A DNA stretch of 64,000 nucleotides, from the NCBI GenBank assembly GCA_028873975.1, contig JAPPMO010000032.1, positions 51,391 through 115,390 on the forward strand. The letters are read 5' to 3'. The notes under the pieces are model-generated. The model was not told the origin of the DNA. It ran no database searches and saw only the letters and a list, made by a program, of their open reading frames with translations. Positions within the stretch are counted from its first letter, which is position 1. Every line of letters starts with the position of its first letter. This document shows, in pieces, positions 16,738 to 25,702 of this stretch. This stretch comes from Chloroflexota bacterium. GTDB lineage: Bacteria; Chloroflexota; Anaerolineae; Aggregatilineales; Phototrophicaceae. The translations under genes were made by a program, and so were the position numbers.

Positions 16738-18105
16738 ATGAACGTGGTTCTTATTGTTTCGGACACGCTGCGGCGAGACTACTTGCCCTGCTACGGCAAT
16801 GCAGAGGTCATCACACCCAACCTGGACCGATTTGCCGAGCAAGCGCTGATATTCGAGGACTGTTACGCCGCCTCGTTCCCCACAGTTCCCGCGCGCGCGG
16901 ACTTGATGACCGGGCGCTATACCTTTGTCTATTTGCCTTGGGGCCCGCTGCCGCAATCCGAGGCGACGCTTGCCGGCATAATCAGCGAAGGGGGCCGCCG
17001 CACCGCAGCGATAGCCGATACGCCCTTTCTTGCGCGGCGAGGCTATGGGCAGGATCGCGGCTTCGGGGAGTTCATTTACGTCCGCGGTCAGTTGGATGGA
17101 ACGGAACGCGCCTATCGTCACCGACAGCGTCAGGTCTCGGAGATCGAGGGCTACTGCGCGCCCAAGACCTTTGTAGAAGCGGCCGACTGGCTGGAACGCC
17201 ATCACGAGGATCCCTTCTTTCTCTACATTGATACCTGGGACCCGCACGAGCCTTGGGATCCGCCTTCCTATTACGTAAAACCCTATCTGGCGGATTACAG
17301 CGGCGAGGTCATCCCGCCAAGTTACTGGGAATATCAAGATGACGGGGTGACCGCGCGCGACCTGGAGATCGCGCGCGCCTGCTATATGGGCGAAATTTCG
17401 ATGGTCGATCACTGGTTCGGCTACTTGATGGAACGGGTGCGGGTGCTGAACCTGCTGGACGACACCGCCATCATATTTGTTTCCGACCACGGTTTTTATT
17501 TTGGCGAGCACGGCCTTTTCGGCAAGCGGCGCTTCCGTTGGCCCGACGGCAGCGGCTTTGAAGAAGGTTTCGCCAAAGGGTTGACCGTGCATCAGCGGCA
17601 GGTGCATCGGTCGCCGCTGCACAACGAGCTGATACAGGTGCCGCTGCTCGCCTATCTGCCGGGAGTGGCTGGGCGGCGCGTATCCGGTCTGCTGTCGCTG
17701 CCGGATATCATGCCGACAATTCTGGACTTGCTGGAACTGGAAATTCCGGCGCGGACGCAGGCAAAATCGGCGCTGCCCCTGCTACGCGGCCAAGCGATTC
17801 ACGATCAGGTCGCAACAAGCGCGCCCTTTGAAGAAGTGGGCGAATTGTCAAAGACGGTGGATGGGCAGAATCGTGTTGTAATGGAGATTTCACCAAGTTC
17901 GATTACCGATGGCGAGTGGGACCTGCTGTTTGGAATCGAGGGGCAAAAGGTGGAATTGTATCGTTCCAAAGAGGACGCGGGCCATCAGAAGGACCTGAGC
18001 GCCGCCTACCCCGAGATTGTTGAGGCAATGCACAGCCGCTATGTCGAGTGGCTGCTCGCCATTGATACGCCAGAACGATTTTTGGCGCCGCGGCGACGCC
18101 TGTAG
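16738..18105 (+). CDS. Sulfatase-family hydrolase with Thr at the nucleophile position
   Basis: Alkaline-phosphatase-superfamily enzyme of 455 residues. The fold markers are clear: IVSDTLRRDYL (first metal Asp), then TVPARADLMTGR, then FVSDHGFYFGEHGLFGK. In true sulfatases the first residue of the C/S-x-P-x-R motif becomes formylglycine; here it is Thr49 (codon aca at 16882-16884), which cannot be converted. Thr nucleophiles occur in related phosphodiesterases, phosphonoacetate hydrolases and phosphoethanolamine transferases, so the reaction may be phospho- rather than sulfo-ester cleavage. ATG 16738 is chosen over a TTG just before it. It lies 14 nt after the permease gene, so it belongs to the importer operon. 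No signal peptide. Confidence 0.85.
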   Translation: MNVVLIVSDTLRRDYLPCYGNAEVITPNLDRFAEQALIFEDCYAASFPTVPARADLMTGRYTFVYLPWGPLPQSEATLAGIISEGGRRTAAIADTPFLARRGYGQDRGFGEFIYVRGQLDGTERAYRHRQRQVSEIEGYCAPKTFVEAADWLERHHEDPFFLYIDTWDPHEPWDPPSYYVKPYLADYSGEVIPPSYWEYQDDGVTARDLEIARACYMGEISMVDHWFGYLMERVRVLNLLDDTAIIFVSDHGFYFGEHGLFGKRRFRWPDGSGFEEGFAKGLTVHQRQVHRSPLHNELIQVPLLAYLPGVAGRRVSGLLSLPDIMPTILDLLELEIPARTQAKSALPLLRGQAIHDQVATSAPFEEVGELSKTVDGQNRVVMEISPSSITDGEWDLLFGIEGQKVELYRSKEDAGHQKDLSAAYPEIVEAMHSRYVEWLLAIDTPERFLAPRRRL

Positions 18106-18200
18106 AGCGGTTTGCCGCGGCCGCCACGCGATTTCTCAGAATTCACGCGTCCGTTGATCCCAGCGTTTCTTCCCCAGGAAAGTAGTGTACAGCGTAAAAA

Positions 18201-18235
18201 GCCGCCGTCCCAGGTTTGTTGCCCTGGAACGGCGC
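18201..18235 (-). terminator. Rho-independent terminator of the LysM protein gene
   Basis: On the minus strand a 12-bp stem (CGCCGTTCCAGG with CCTGGGACGGCG, one G-U pair) is followed by GGCTTTTT. It lies about 70 nt after the stop of the 18304-21096 gene. Confidence 0.8.
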
Positions 18236-18303
18236 TCTAACGCAGATTTCCTTCAGACTCAATGCAGCGAACTATTTGCTCGCGAAACCCGTCCAGGCAT
18301 TGC

Positions 18304-21096
18304 TTAGCTGGAGTCGCTGGCGACCAGCGCAACGATGCCCGGCCGGTCGATCTGGCCGCAGGTCATGCCCTCGCTTACATAAGTCTCGAGCGGATGCACA
18401 GTTCGTTCTTCTGTAGCTGTATCGATAAAGGTAAGGTTGCCCGGGATTGCGAAGCAGACTTCCGTTATCGGGTCAAAGTAGGAATCCTCCGACGGACAAT
18501 AGGGTATCAACAGCAACTGGCCGACGCTCAGTATATCCGAGTCGAGATTGTTGTGGCGTCTGAGGACTTCCACCGTTGTATTGTAGTCGATCGCCAAGCG
18601 AAACAGGTTTTCTCCGTCAGCCACGGCGTGCGTACAGTCTCCGCTGGATCGCCAAGCCCTCATGGCGAATCTGATGCCCTCCAGCGCCGGATGTTTGTCG
18701 ATGTTAACCGTGTCAATCTCCGCGCATCGCACATCATGGTTAGGCGACCTTACGATGATGCGATCGTTCACAATGCAGATGAACGGCTCGGGCTCGGGCT
18801 CGGGCGTGACGATCGGCGGCGGGTCATCGAGCTCGGGTTCATCTTCAGGTTCGTCTTCTTCCTCAGGCGGCTCGGGCGGCGGATCTGGGGCCCGCGGGTA
18901 TTCGAATGCGCCGATGTCACAGTTGCCGTATTGCGGGCGATTGGTCTCGGGTTGATCGTCCAGCAAACAATAGATCGGGTCAGCGGTGTTAATTGCCGGG
19001 CTTCCCCATCGCAGCCGGTGATGCGGTGGATCGCCGGTGGGTCTTTCCTCAATCATGACGTCGGTTGTAGTCTGCGCCTCGGCGACGATGACTTGCTGAG
19101 CCTGCGCCTGGTCGCCGTTAGCGTCCGCTGCTTGACTCTGGGCTGTTTGAGGCGTGCAAGACCCGTCTTGGATGATATTGCCGGTGAACTCGATGATGAT
19201 GTTGGGATTGGGTCCACTGTCGCAATCGCCGCCGTTCGCGCTATGGGTGATCAAGGTATTGCGGATCTTGAAGTTGCCCGTCCAGCCGATTATGGCAATG
19301 CCGCCACCTTGCTCTTCCGCCGAATTGTATGCCCATGTCGTATGTGTGAGCGTCACAAAAGAGCTAAATGAACTCAAGCCGCCGCCTTCTCTGGCGCTGT
19401 TTTGGCTGAACGTGCTGTTCGTGATGTCAAGATTGGTTTGGCTGGCTTCTATCGCGCCGCCTTCGTCGGCCGTGTTTTCGAGAAAGGTGCTTTTGTTGAT
19501 GGTCACGATTCCGCCCGCGGTTTTCAATGCGCCGCCGTCTTCGGCAGCCATGTTATTCTTGAAAGTGGAGCCTGAGATGTTCAGCGTGTGCAAGCCGTCA
19601 GAACTGATGAAGTAGATGGCGCCGCCGTGGCTCTTCACGGTCATGTTGCCACTGAACTCGGTATCGGCAATATCAACATCGCTGTCGATGGCGTAGATGG
19701 CGCCGCCGATGTCACTGGCTTTGCTGTCCTTTATCGCGCTGTCGCTCAGGCTCAACGAACCGCTGTTGACATATATCCCGCCGCCCACGGTCGAAGCCAA
19801 ACCTTTGCTTATGGTCAAATCGTTGACGCCCACGCGCCCGCCAACGACCATGAGAACGTGGTGATTGCCATCGCCGGAGAGGGTGCGGCCCGCGCCCTCG
19901 ATTCGAATTCGGCTCGTTAGGGACGGCAATGGCACCGCCAGGGTGACATTCTTCTTGAGCAGGATGATGTCGTCCCCCGTGTCGGGCGGCGTAGCGGTGT
20001 CATCCGGGTCGGCGCCCTCCTCGCAATCGTCATTGCCGTCGCCGTCGCCGTTCTCTTCTACCTGGGCGTTGCCATTCGCGGAGCGGATCGCGTTCGCCAG
20101 GCTGCAATTGTCATCTACCATAATGACACAAGGGAGCGGGAAGCTCGTCGTAACCGGCGCAAGCGTCGTCGTGCCAGCCTGCGGAATGACTTCCATGCTG
20201 CTGGTCGCGCCGCAAAGCTCAGCGCTGATAACCCAGGTCGCTTCCGCCGCATTCGGGTCTGCAGTTGTTACAGGGTTTTGGGCATCGAATTGGGGTGTCC
20301 ATTGAGCCGATGTAATGGTTTGATCGCCGCCACTCAGCGCGCAGCTCAGTTTGTGCTGGCTGTTTTCGATCAGGCTTTCACAGCTTACGGTCAAGGTTTC
20401 GGCTGGCGGCGGGGAGCATGCAAGTGTAATTGTGGTTTGGGCCGCCGGAAGCATTCTGTCGCCGACATAAGCCTCCACCTCGACATCCGTGCTCTGGCCG
20501 CAGTATTCATCAGCGATAACCCAGTTCACTATCGGACCGCCTGTTTCTTGAAGATATTGAACCTCGAAACTGGGAGTCCATCGAGCTGAGGTTATCGTTA
20601 GATCGCTGTAACTCGCCGTGCATTGCAGGATGTCGTGTTGGCTGCCGGCGATGATCTCGCAGCCAAGCTCGGTAACCGGAATGTCGATCCTGACAAAGTC
20701 TGAGGGGTCGCTGCGTTCAGTGCCGCGAATGCTTTTGACCCGATAGGCGTATCGTTCGCCAGGCGCGGTAGCGCTGGTATCGGTGTAGCTGGTGACGCTG
20801 CTGCCGGTGTTATCTACCAGGGTCGTTAGCTGGGTTTCGCCTTCCAAGGGGCGCCGACGCAAAATTTCATAGCCGTCTACCGTTCCGGTCGGCGCCGTCC
20901 AGCTTAAGACGACGCCCTCGGCGACGACTTCCGCCGATAAGTTAGTCGGCGCCGCTAGCGGCGGGTCCTGCGCCATGACTGGACTCTGCGGCGCGGCGAA
21001 AAGGGAGAAGGCGTATAGCAACGCAAAAACAAGGAGCGAAAGGATAACCTTCCGGGGACAGATCTTTGTCCTCACCCCGTAAATACAGAGAATCAT
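18304..21096 (-). CDS. Secreted FN3 / beta-helix / LysM multidomain protein
   Basis: A 930-residue exported protein with a signal peptide or anchor at 17-42 (ending VMAQD). Domains in order: fibronectin type III (about 46-140), two related Cys-containing repeats (141-228 and 233-325, both with ITSA-W-TP and W-V-I-A/S-x-E-x-C-G), a right-handed beta-helix of the CSLANAIRSAN type (330-640) with recurrent GGAIY/GGGI turns, a Pro/Glu-rich linker (735-772) and a LysM domain (825-866, ending LSVGQLLLIPYC). LysM binds peptidoglycan-like glycans, so it is probably wall-attached with a helix exposed outward. AGGGAGG precedes the ATG. It follows a 51-codon gene by 2 nt and ends at a clear terminator. 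Confidence 0.85.
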   Translation of the reverse strand: MILCIYGVRTKICPRKVILSLLVFALLYAFSLFAAPQSPVMAQDPPLAAPTNLSAEVVAEGVVLSWTAPTGTVDGYEILRRRPLEGETQLTTLVDNTGSSVTSYTDTSATAPGERYAYRVKSIRGTERSDPSDFVRIDIPVTELGCEIIAGSQHDILQCTASYSDLTITSARWTPSFEVQYLQETGGPIVNWVIADEYCGQSTDVEVEAYVGDRMLPAAQTTITLACSPPPAETLTVSCESLIENSQHKLSCALSGGDQTITSAQWTPQFDAQNPVTTADPNAAEATWVISAELCGATSSMEVIPQAGTTTLAPVTTSFPLPCVIMVDDNCSLANAIRSANGNAQVEENGDGDGNDDCEEGADPDDTATPPDTGDDIILLKKNVTLAVPLPSLTSRIRIEGAGRTLSGDGNHHVLMVVGGRVGVNDLTISKGLASTVGGGIYVNSGSLSLSDSAIKDSKASDIGGAIYAIDSDVDIADTEFSGNMTVKSHGGAIYFISSDGLHTLNISGSTFKNNMAAEDGGALKTAGGIVTINKSTFLENTADEGGAIEASQTNLDITNSTFSQNSAREGGGLSSFSSFVTLTHTTWAYNSAEEQGGGIAIIGWTGNFKIRNTLITHSANGGDCDSGPNPNIIIEFTGNIIQDGSCTPQTAQSQAADANGDQAQAQQVIVAEAQTTTDVMIEERPTGDPPHHRLRWGSPAINTADPIYCLLDDQPETNRPQYGNCDIGAFEYPRAPDPPPEPPEEEDEPEDEPELDDPPPIVTPEPEPEPFICIVNDRIIVRSPNHDVRCAEIDTVNIDKHPALEGIRFAMRAWRSSGDCTHAVADGENLFRLAIDYNTTVEVLRRHNNLDSDILSVGQLLLIPYCPSEDSYFDPITEVCFAIPGNLTFIDTATEERTVHPLETYVSEGMTCGQIDRPGIVALVASDSS

Positions 21097-21098
21097 GT

Positions 21099-21254
21099 TT
21101 ATCCTCCCTTGGGACTTCGCTTGGGCTTTGCGATCTGATAATCCTGGCGCGCGGTCTCCAGCGGCCAGGTATCAGATTCAAGCAAGCGATATTTGAAAAT
21201 GAGTCGACGAGACTTGTTTGCATTACAAAAAAGCGGCCTCGTGGTTTGGGTCAT
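21099..21254 (-). CDS. Small 51-residue protein coupled to the LysM gene
   Basis: An ORF starting at ATG 21254 after a strong GAGGAG ribosome site, 6 nt away. It encodes a basic peptide beginning MTQTTRPLFCNANKSRR and ending PKRSPKGG. The stop is 2 nt before the ATG of the LysM gene, and the LysM ribosome site lies in its last codons. No signal peptide or membrane segment and no family recognised. It could be a leader that couples translation, or a real small protein. The good ribosome site and exact spacing are the only support. Confidence 0.5.
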   Translation of the reverse strand: MTQTTRPLFCNANKSRRLIFKYRLLESDTWPLETARQDYQIAKPKRSPKGG

Positions 21255-21373
21255 GGAATCTCCTCTTGAACTGACGCCATGCGTGTTTTTAGGTAACAGG
21301 TATATGTCATTGTATAACTCAATCGAAAAACGCGTTGAGCTATTTCCGCTTAATTTCGCAATCCCTCTTGGCT

Positions 21374-21558
21374 GCCGGGGCAATCGCGTCAAAATCAATT
21401 TATGTCGAAGGTCACAAAATAATGGAAAATCTAGCCGCGCGGCGCGCAACCGGCGAAAAAGCCAGCCGCCGCGCCCCTTGAAATAAGACGCGCGCTTTTA
21501 TTTTCTTGCTTTTCTCGGTGTCCGCGGTGGTTAAAAATCTGGTGCGAGTGTTCTGGCG
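21374..21558. repeat. MITE-like element (family GCAATCG), diverged ends
   Basis: The left end GCCGGGGCAATCGCGTCAAAA and the right end ATCTGGTGCGAGTGTTCTGGC are inverted with about 13 of 20 matches. The inner right arm (TTCTCGGTGTCCGCGGTGG, 21511-21530) matches the inner repeats of other copies. It lies in non-coding DNA upstream of the EamA transporter. Confidence 0.5.
21433..21459 (+). repeat. 27-nt GC-rich sequence identical to 61076-61102
   Basis: Begins AGCCGCGCGGCGCGCAACC and ends GGCGAAAA; identical over 27 nt to the copy after the permease gene at 61074. It contains the small palindrome CCGCGCGG. Confidence 0.75.
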
Positions 21559-21637
21559 CCTTGCATTGATATTACACTTTGCGCCCGGTCTGTTGTATAC
21601 TCCCTCGCATTTGTCTATCCGTTCCAGGAACGACTGC

Positions 21638-22564
21638 TTGAATATCAAAGCCCTTCCCTATGTGACCCTGCTCGGTTTCATGTTTGGCTCCTCGATGGTC
21701 GCTTCTCGTTTCGGCGTGGGCCAGTTCGAGCCGACCACCTACATTGGCATACGCATGATCATCTCCAGCCTGATGGCGCTGGCGGTATATCGACTTGCCA
21801 CTGGGCGGCGTTTGCCGCGCGACCGCGAGTTGTGGAAGCGGGCTGGGCTGCTCGGCGTTTTCGGAACAGCAGTCCCGATGATCTGTGTCATCATTTCTCT
21901 ACAATACCTGTCGAGCGGCGTATCCGCCTTGTTGTTGAGTACAGGTCCCGCGATTACCATCATTCTGGCGCATTTTACCTTGCCCGACGAACACTTAAGC
22001 CGGCGCAAGGTCTTCGGTGTCGGTCTGGCTCTCGGCGGCGCGATGCTGCTGGCTCTCAGCGGCGAGGATGGCCTGCCCGACGCGCAATCGACGGCTTCCA
22101 CCGGTTTCCTCCTGGTATCGGTCGGCATGATCTTCAGTTCGGTGATGATTATTTTTGCGCGGGTGCGTCTAACCGGTTATGACGCCTATGACGTAGGCAG
22201 CATACGCATCTTCAGCACGGCGCTGGCCGTGATGCCGCTTTCGCTGCTTACGGTCGGCTTCGACCTGAGCGCGGTCACCGGGTCCGGATATCTCGCCTTG
22301 CTCTATTCCGCGATTGTGGGCACATTCCTGGGCTTGCTGCTGTCCTTTTACAACATCAAGCGTTTCGGCGCGACGCCGTCGGTCATGTCCACCTATATCA
22401 TTCCTATCTTTGCGGGAATCGGCGGTGTTCTGGCGCTTGGGGAGGAAATCACGCTGACCATGATGATCGGCATGGGTGTGATTGTCAGCGGCATCGCCTT
22501 GCTGCAGGAATACAACAGTCCAGCCACCTGGATGCGGCGTTACCCGCATCGAGGATCCTATTAG
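21638..22564 (+). CDS. EamA/DMT-family transporter
   Basis: Ten-helix drug/metabolite transporter, 308 residues from a TTG start. TTG 21638 is chosen because AGGA lies 10 nt upstream and the protein then begins NIKALPYVTLLGFMFGSSMVASRFGV, the normal first helix. Two EamA halves are visible (up to about 140, and 150-300), with the typical second-half glycine-rich helix GTFLGLLLSFYNIKRFG and ALGEEITLTMMIGMGVIVSGI. The substrate is unknown; relatives export amino acids or metabolites. It is convergent with the isomerase gene and their stop codons overlap. Confidence 0.85.
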   Translation: MNIKALPYVTLLGFMFGSSMVASRFGVGQFEPTTYIGIRMIISSLMALAVYRLATGRRLPRDRELWKRAGLLGVFGTAVPMICVIISLQYLSSGVSALLLSTGPAITIILAHFTLPDEHLSRRKVFGVGLALGGAMLLALSGEDGLPDAQSTASTGFLLVSVGMIFSSVMIIFARVRLTGYDAYDVGSIRIFSTALAVMPLSLLTVGFDLSAVTGSGYLALLYSAIVGTFLGLLLSFYNIKRFGATPSVMSTYIIPIFAGIGGVLALGEEITLTMMIGMGVIVSGIALLQEYNSPATWMRRYPHRGSY

Positions 22565-23325
22565 ACATTGACATTGCAAACATCAAAAGCGTCCCGCAGC
22601 GAAGCTTTCCAATCGCCGGTCGGGAGGAATTCCTGGCCGATATAGCCAGTATAGCCGGTCTCCGCGATGGCGCGACAAATGGCGCGGTAATTCAGTTCCT
22701 GCGAATCATCCAGTTCGTTGCGGCCGGGCACGCCCGCCGTGTGATAGTGGGCGAACCATTGATGATTGTCGCGGATCGTCCCTATGACGTCGCCTTCCAT
22801 GACTTGCATGTGATAAATATCGTAGAGAATGCGCGCCCGCGGCGAATTGACAGCCGAGACAACCTGGACCGCCCAGTCGCTGCGGTCGCACTGGTAGTCG
22901 GGGTGATCGAGCTTGCTGTTAAGCAACTCCAGAACGAGCGTTACACCGGCTGATTCGGCATCGCGAGCCAGCGCCTCCAAATGTTTAATGGCGTTTTCGG
23001 CGCCTTGCTCGTCCGGCAAGCCCTCACGATCCCCGCTGAAGATGATCATATTAGGGATATCCCAGCGCTGCGCGAGCTTGAAATTTTCTTCCGCCTGCCC
23101 TTGAATATCGTCCCAGTATTTAGGGTGGCTGATGCCCTGGGTCAGCGGGACGTGCAATTGATGAGCGGCGATCTTCAAGCCGTGATCCCGAACCAGCGCA
23201 AACTGCTCGACCGGCGCCAACTCCATTGCCGCATACCCGATTGCCTTGCAAGTCCGCAGCAAATCGACCGGCTCGATGTCGTCGCGTTCGAAGCACCACC
23301 AAGATACCGACTGCGGGATCGTCAT
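22561..23325 (-). CDS. Hydroxypyruvate-isomerase-like TIM-barrel enzyme
   Basis: Xylose-isomerase-like TIM barrel of 254 residues, closest by pattern to hydroxypyruvate isomerase (Hyi). The metal-site residues are E in LVLELLNSK, D in YDIYHMQ, H in HYHTAGVPGR and E in YIGQEFLPTGD. YDIYHMQVMEGD and HTAGVPGRNELD are hallmark Hyi segments. It would interconvert hydroxypyruvate and tartronate semialdehyde, or act on a related ketose. It starts 3 nt after the stop of recJ, so it is in that operon although the functions are unrelated. Confidence 0.85.
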   Translation of the reverse strand: MTIPQSVSWWCFERDDIEPVDLLRTCKAIGYAAMELAPVEQFALVRDHGLKIAAHQLHVPLTQGISHPKYWDDIQGQAEENFKLAQRWDIPNMIIFSGDREGLPDEQGAENAIKHLEALARDAESAGVTLVLELLNSKLDHPDYQCDRSDWAVQVVSAVNSPRARILYDIYHMQVMEGDVIGTIRDNHQWFAHYHTAGVPGRNELDDSQELNYRAICRAIAETGYTGYIGQEFLPTGDWKASLRDAFDVCNVNV

Positions 23326-23328
23326 TTG

Positions 23329-25608
23329 TCATCCTTTAACTTGCACCTTCCGCCAATAGTCGCGGTAGGCGCGGGTCTCGCGCAGGATCATGTCCAGGCG
23401 GTTTTGCAGCTTTCGCAGGTCGTCGCTTGGAGGGTCGTCGCGTCCCGTCAGGTGATATTCGCCCGTCCGCCCGATGCGATATTGGAGTTTACCGAGCGCG
23501 CGCAGCACTTGCAAGCCAGCTTGCACGCTGCGTTCGCGCTGTCCCATGGCTGCCGCCAGCGCTTCCAATTGCGCCGTTCCTTGCTTGTGATTCAAGGCAT
23601 ACTTGACCAAGGCAGCCAACCGCCCCAGGAAGCTCGCCCTGCTTTCGCTATCGGGGCGGTTCGCAAAAAGGATCAGGCGCTCCGGATTCACTGTCGCCAG
23701 CGCGGCCGACCATATTGCCGCAGACGGGGGCGCCGTCCAGACGACCAAGGTTTCATTCGGCCTCAGGCGCAGGCGATCGACCGCGCCCGCGATCTTTTCG
23801 ACTTCCGACCAGATCAGCGCGTCGGGAAAACGCGCCAGCTCAACTTGGAGCTGCTCGGCGGGCGCCAGAGACCGGCGATGATCAATTTGCTCAATGGCAA
23901 CTGCTTCTTCATGCAACTGTAACGGAGAAGTCGAGGACTGCCGATAGTCAAGCCATTCGACCAGCGGTTCGCGCAGCCCTTTGTAGTGATTCATGCGCAG
24001 TGTATAGGCCAAATCGAAGCGCCCGGCCGGCAGATCATGGCCGGCGCCGCGCCACCAGATAACCCGCTGCTGTATCCCCTTGCTGTCTTCAACTTGCAGC
24101 TCCAAATGTTCGCCGCGGCGTCCCAAACCAGCCTGTTTCACCAGCTTCAGATCGCGCGTGACCAGGGTCAGCGGCGGATTGCCATTGCCGAAAGGCGCCA
24201 GGCGCTCTATATCCCGCGTCAATTCCGGCGAGATCTCGCCCAGTTCGAGATAGCCGTCTATGTTCAGGCTCGGTCTTGGCGGTCGCGCGCCGGCCCTGGC
24301 GCGGACGACCCCCGACAGGGCGCGGCGAAAGGCGAAGATTTTCTCCGCTGGCAGGCTGCAGCCCGCCGCCATGCTGTGCCCGCCATAACGGGACAAAAGC
24401 GGCGCCAGCTCTCCAAAAGCAGCTGTGATATCGACGCCAGCCAGGGACCGCGCGGAGCCGCGCGCGCTCTCGTCGGGGCTGGCGAGCAGGACCACCGGAC
24501 GGGCGAATTCCTCAACCAGCCGGCTGGCGACAATGCCGATCACGCCGCTGTGCCAATCGCTGTGGCTGAGCACGAGCGCGGCATAATCGAGCAGTGAGGG
24601 CTCGTTGTCGATTTGCGCGATCGCCGAGTGATAGACCTGGTTCGACAGGAATTTGCGCTTGGCGTTGAGACCTTCCAGGTTATTCGCCAGTTGACGCGCC
24701 CGCTGCCAGTCGGCGGTGGTGAGCAATTCGACGGCTGGATTGGCGTCGCCCAGCCGGCCCAGGGCATTCAAGCGAGGCGCCAACTCGAAGCCGATATGCC
24801 CCTCGTTGAGATCAGCCGGGGCGATGCCGGCGCGTTCCAGCAGGGCGCGCAAGCCCAGCCGCTGATTCCGCCGCAAGATATCGAGGCCCCGCTGCAGCAG
24901 ATAGCGGGTATCATCCACTTGCGCCATCACATCGGCCACGATGCCCAAAGCCACCAGATCCAGCAGGAAATCACTGTCTTCGCCCTGGTACAGCGCCTCG
25001 ATCAACTTGTAGGCGACGCCGACCCCGGGCAATTCACTCAGCGGGCGCCCGGGCGGCAAGCGGCGCGGATTGACCACCGCGCAGGCTGCGGGCAGCTCCG
25101 CCGGCAGGGCATGATGATCGGTGATGATTGTATCCACCCCGCGGTCCCGCGCGTAGTCCACCGCTTCATGGGCTGCCGCGCCGGTATCGCAGGTCAGCAT
25201 GAGTTTGATGCCCCCGTCCAGTTTCTCAGCCAGCGTCGGCAAATGGATGCCGTGGCCTTCGCTAAAGCGATTCGGCACATGATAGCGGACCTGCGCGCCC
25301 TTCCTCTTCAATGCGGAGAAGAGCAGCGCTGTCGACGTTTGGCCGTCGACATCAAAGTCCCCCCAAATCAGAATCCCTTCGCGAGCATGAATAGCGCTTT
25401 TCAGGCGCTCGACCGCCCGGTCCATATCGGGCAGTTCATCCGCCGAGGCCGGTTCATACTGGTCCGCTGACAGAAAGCGCTGCGCCGCGCCCGGCGTCGT
25501 GATGCCCTTGCGCGTCAGATGCTCGGCGATCAAACGATGCCCGCCGACAGCGGCGCGCAAGTCTGCGGGCGCGTCCAGCGCGCGCGGCTCCAGCCATTGG
25601 CGCTTTGT
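23329..25608 (-). CDS. recJ: RecJ-type single-stranded-DNA exonuclease
   Basis: 5'-3' ssDNA exonuclease acting in recombination and repair. DHH-family motifs are present: GDFDVDGQTSTALL (motif I), CDTGAAAHEAV (II), ITDHHA (III), and the GVGVAYKL and GIVADV stretches. The DHHA1 region has HSDWHSGVIGIVASRL and YGGHSMAAGCSL. The protein is 759 residues from ATG 25608 (an in-frame TTG lies 7 codons upstream). It is longer than RecJ of E. coli because of a C-terminal region (about 570-759) ending in a winged-helix-like segment (QLEALAAAMGQRERSVQAGLQVLRALGKL) that may bind DNA. Followed by the Hyi-like gene. Confidence 0.9.
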   Translation of the reverse strand, partial: TKRQWLEPRALDAPADLRAAVGGHRLIAEHLTRKGITTPGAAQRFLSADQYEPASADELPDMDRAVERLKSAIHAREGILIWGDFDVDGQTSTALLFSALKRKGAQVRYHVPNRFSEGHGIHLPTLAEKLDGGIKLMLTCDTGAAAHEAVDYARDRGVDTIITDHHALPAELPAACAVVNPRRLPPGRPLSELPGVGVAYKLIEALYQGEDSDFLLDLVALGIVADVMAQVDDTRYLLQRGLDILRRNQRLGLRALLERAGIAPADLNEGHIGFELAPRLNALGRLGDANPAVELLTTADWQRARQLANNLEGLNAKRKFLSNQVYHSAIAQIDNEPSLLDYAALVLSHSDWHSGVIGIVASRLVEEFARPVVLLASPDESARGSARSLAGVDITAAFGELAPLLSRYGGHSMAAGCSLPAEKIFAFRRALSGVVRARAGARPPRPSLNIDGYLELGEISPELTRDIERLAPFGNGNPPLTLVTRDLKLVKQAGLGRRGEHLELQVEDSKGIQQRVIWWRGAGHDLPAGRFDLAYTLRMNHYKGLREPLVEWLDYRQSSTSPLQLHEEAVAIEQIDHRRSLAPAEQLQVELARFPDALIWSEVEKIAGAVDRLRLRPNETLVVWTAPPSAAIWSAALATVNPERLILFANRPDSESRASFLGRLAALVKYALNHKQGTAQLEALAAAMGQRERSVQAGLQVLRALGKLQYRIGRTGEYHLTGRDDPPSDDLRKLQNRLDMILRETRAYRDYWRKVQVKG

Positions 25609-25647
25609 CATCAATCTCAGTAAATCCAATTAAGTCGTGCAACAAAA

Positions 25648-25682
25648 TCTAAACACAGAGGACACAGAGAGCACAGAGAAAA
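25648..25682 (+). repeat. CACAGAG-type dispersed repeat, one arm
   Basis: Consists of ACACAGAGGACACAGAG and AGCACAGAGAAAA in series. The same arm occurs at 46104-46136. No opposing arm lies nearby, so this is a half element or a solo repeat. Confidence 0.55.
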
Positions 25683-25702
25683 CCAACAGAGGAATATATT
25701 TT

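Larger units (their letters stand above)
21255..21637. other. Intergenic region with a MITE-like element
   Basis: This 383-nt region lies between the small gene (minus) and the EamA transporter gene (plus). Most is occupied by a repeat element (21374-21558) containing a 27-nt sequence (21433-21459) identical to 61076-61102. A TATACT box at 21596 may serve the transporter gene. I see no further coding region. Confidence 0.6.

Noticed and set aside
16735-16740. TTG start for the third sulfatase
   Set aside because: The ATG directly after it is the better start; the choice changes the protein by one residue only.
25648-25682. CRISPR-like series of CACAGAG units
   Set aside because: The units are 8-9 nt apart without spacers and recur in dispersed elements; not a CRISPR array.
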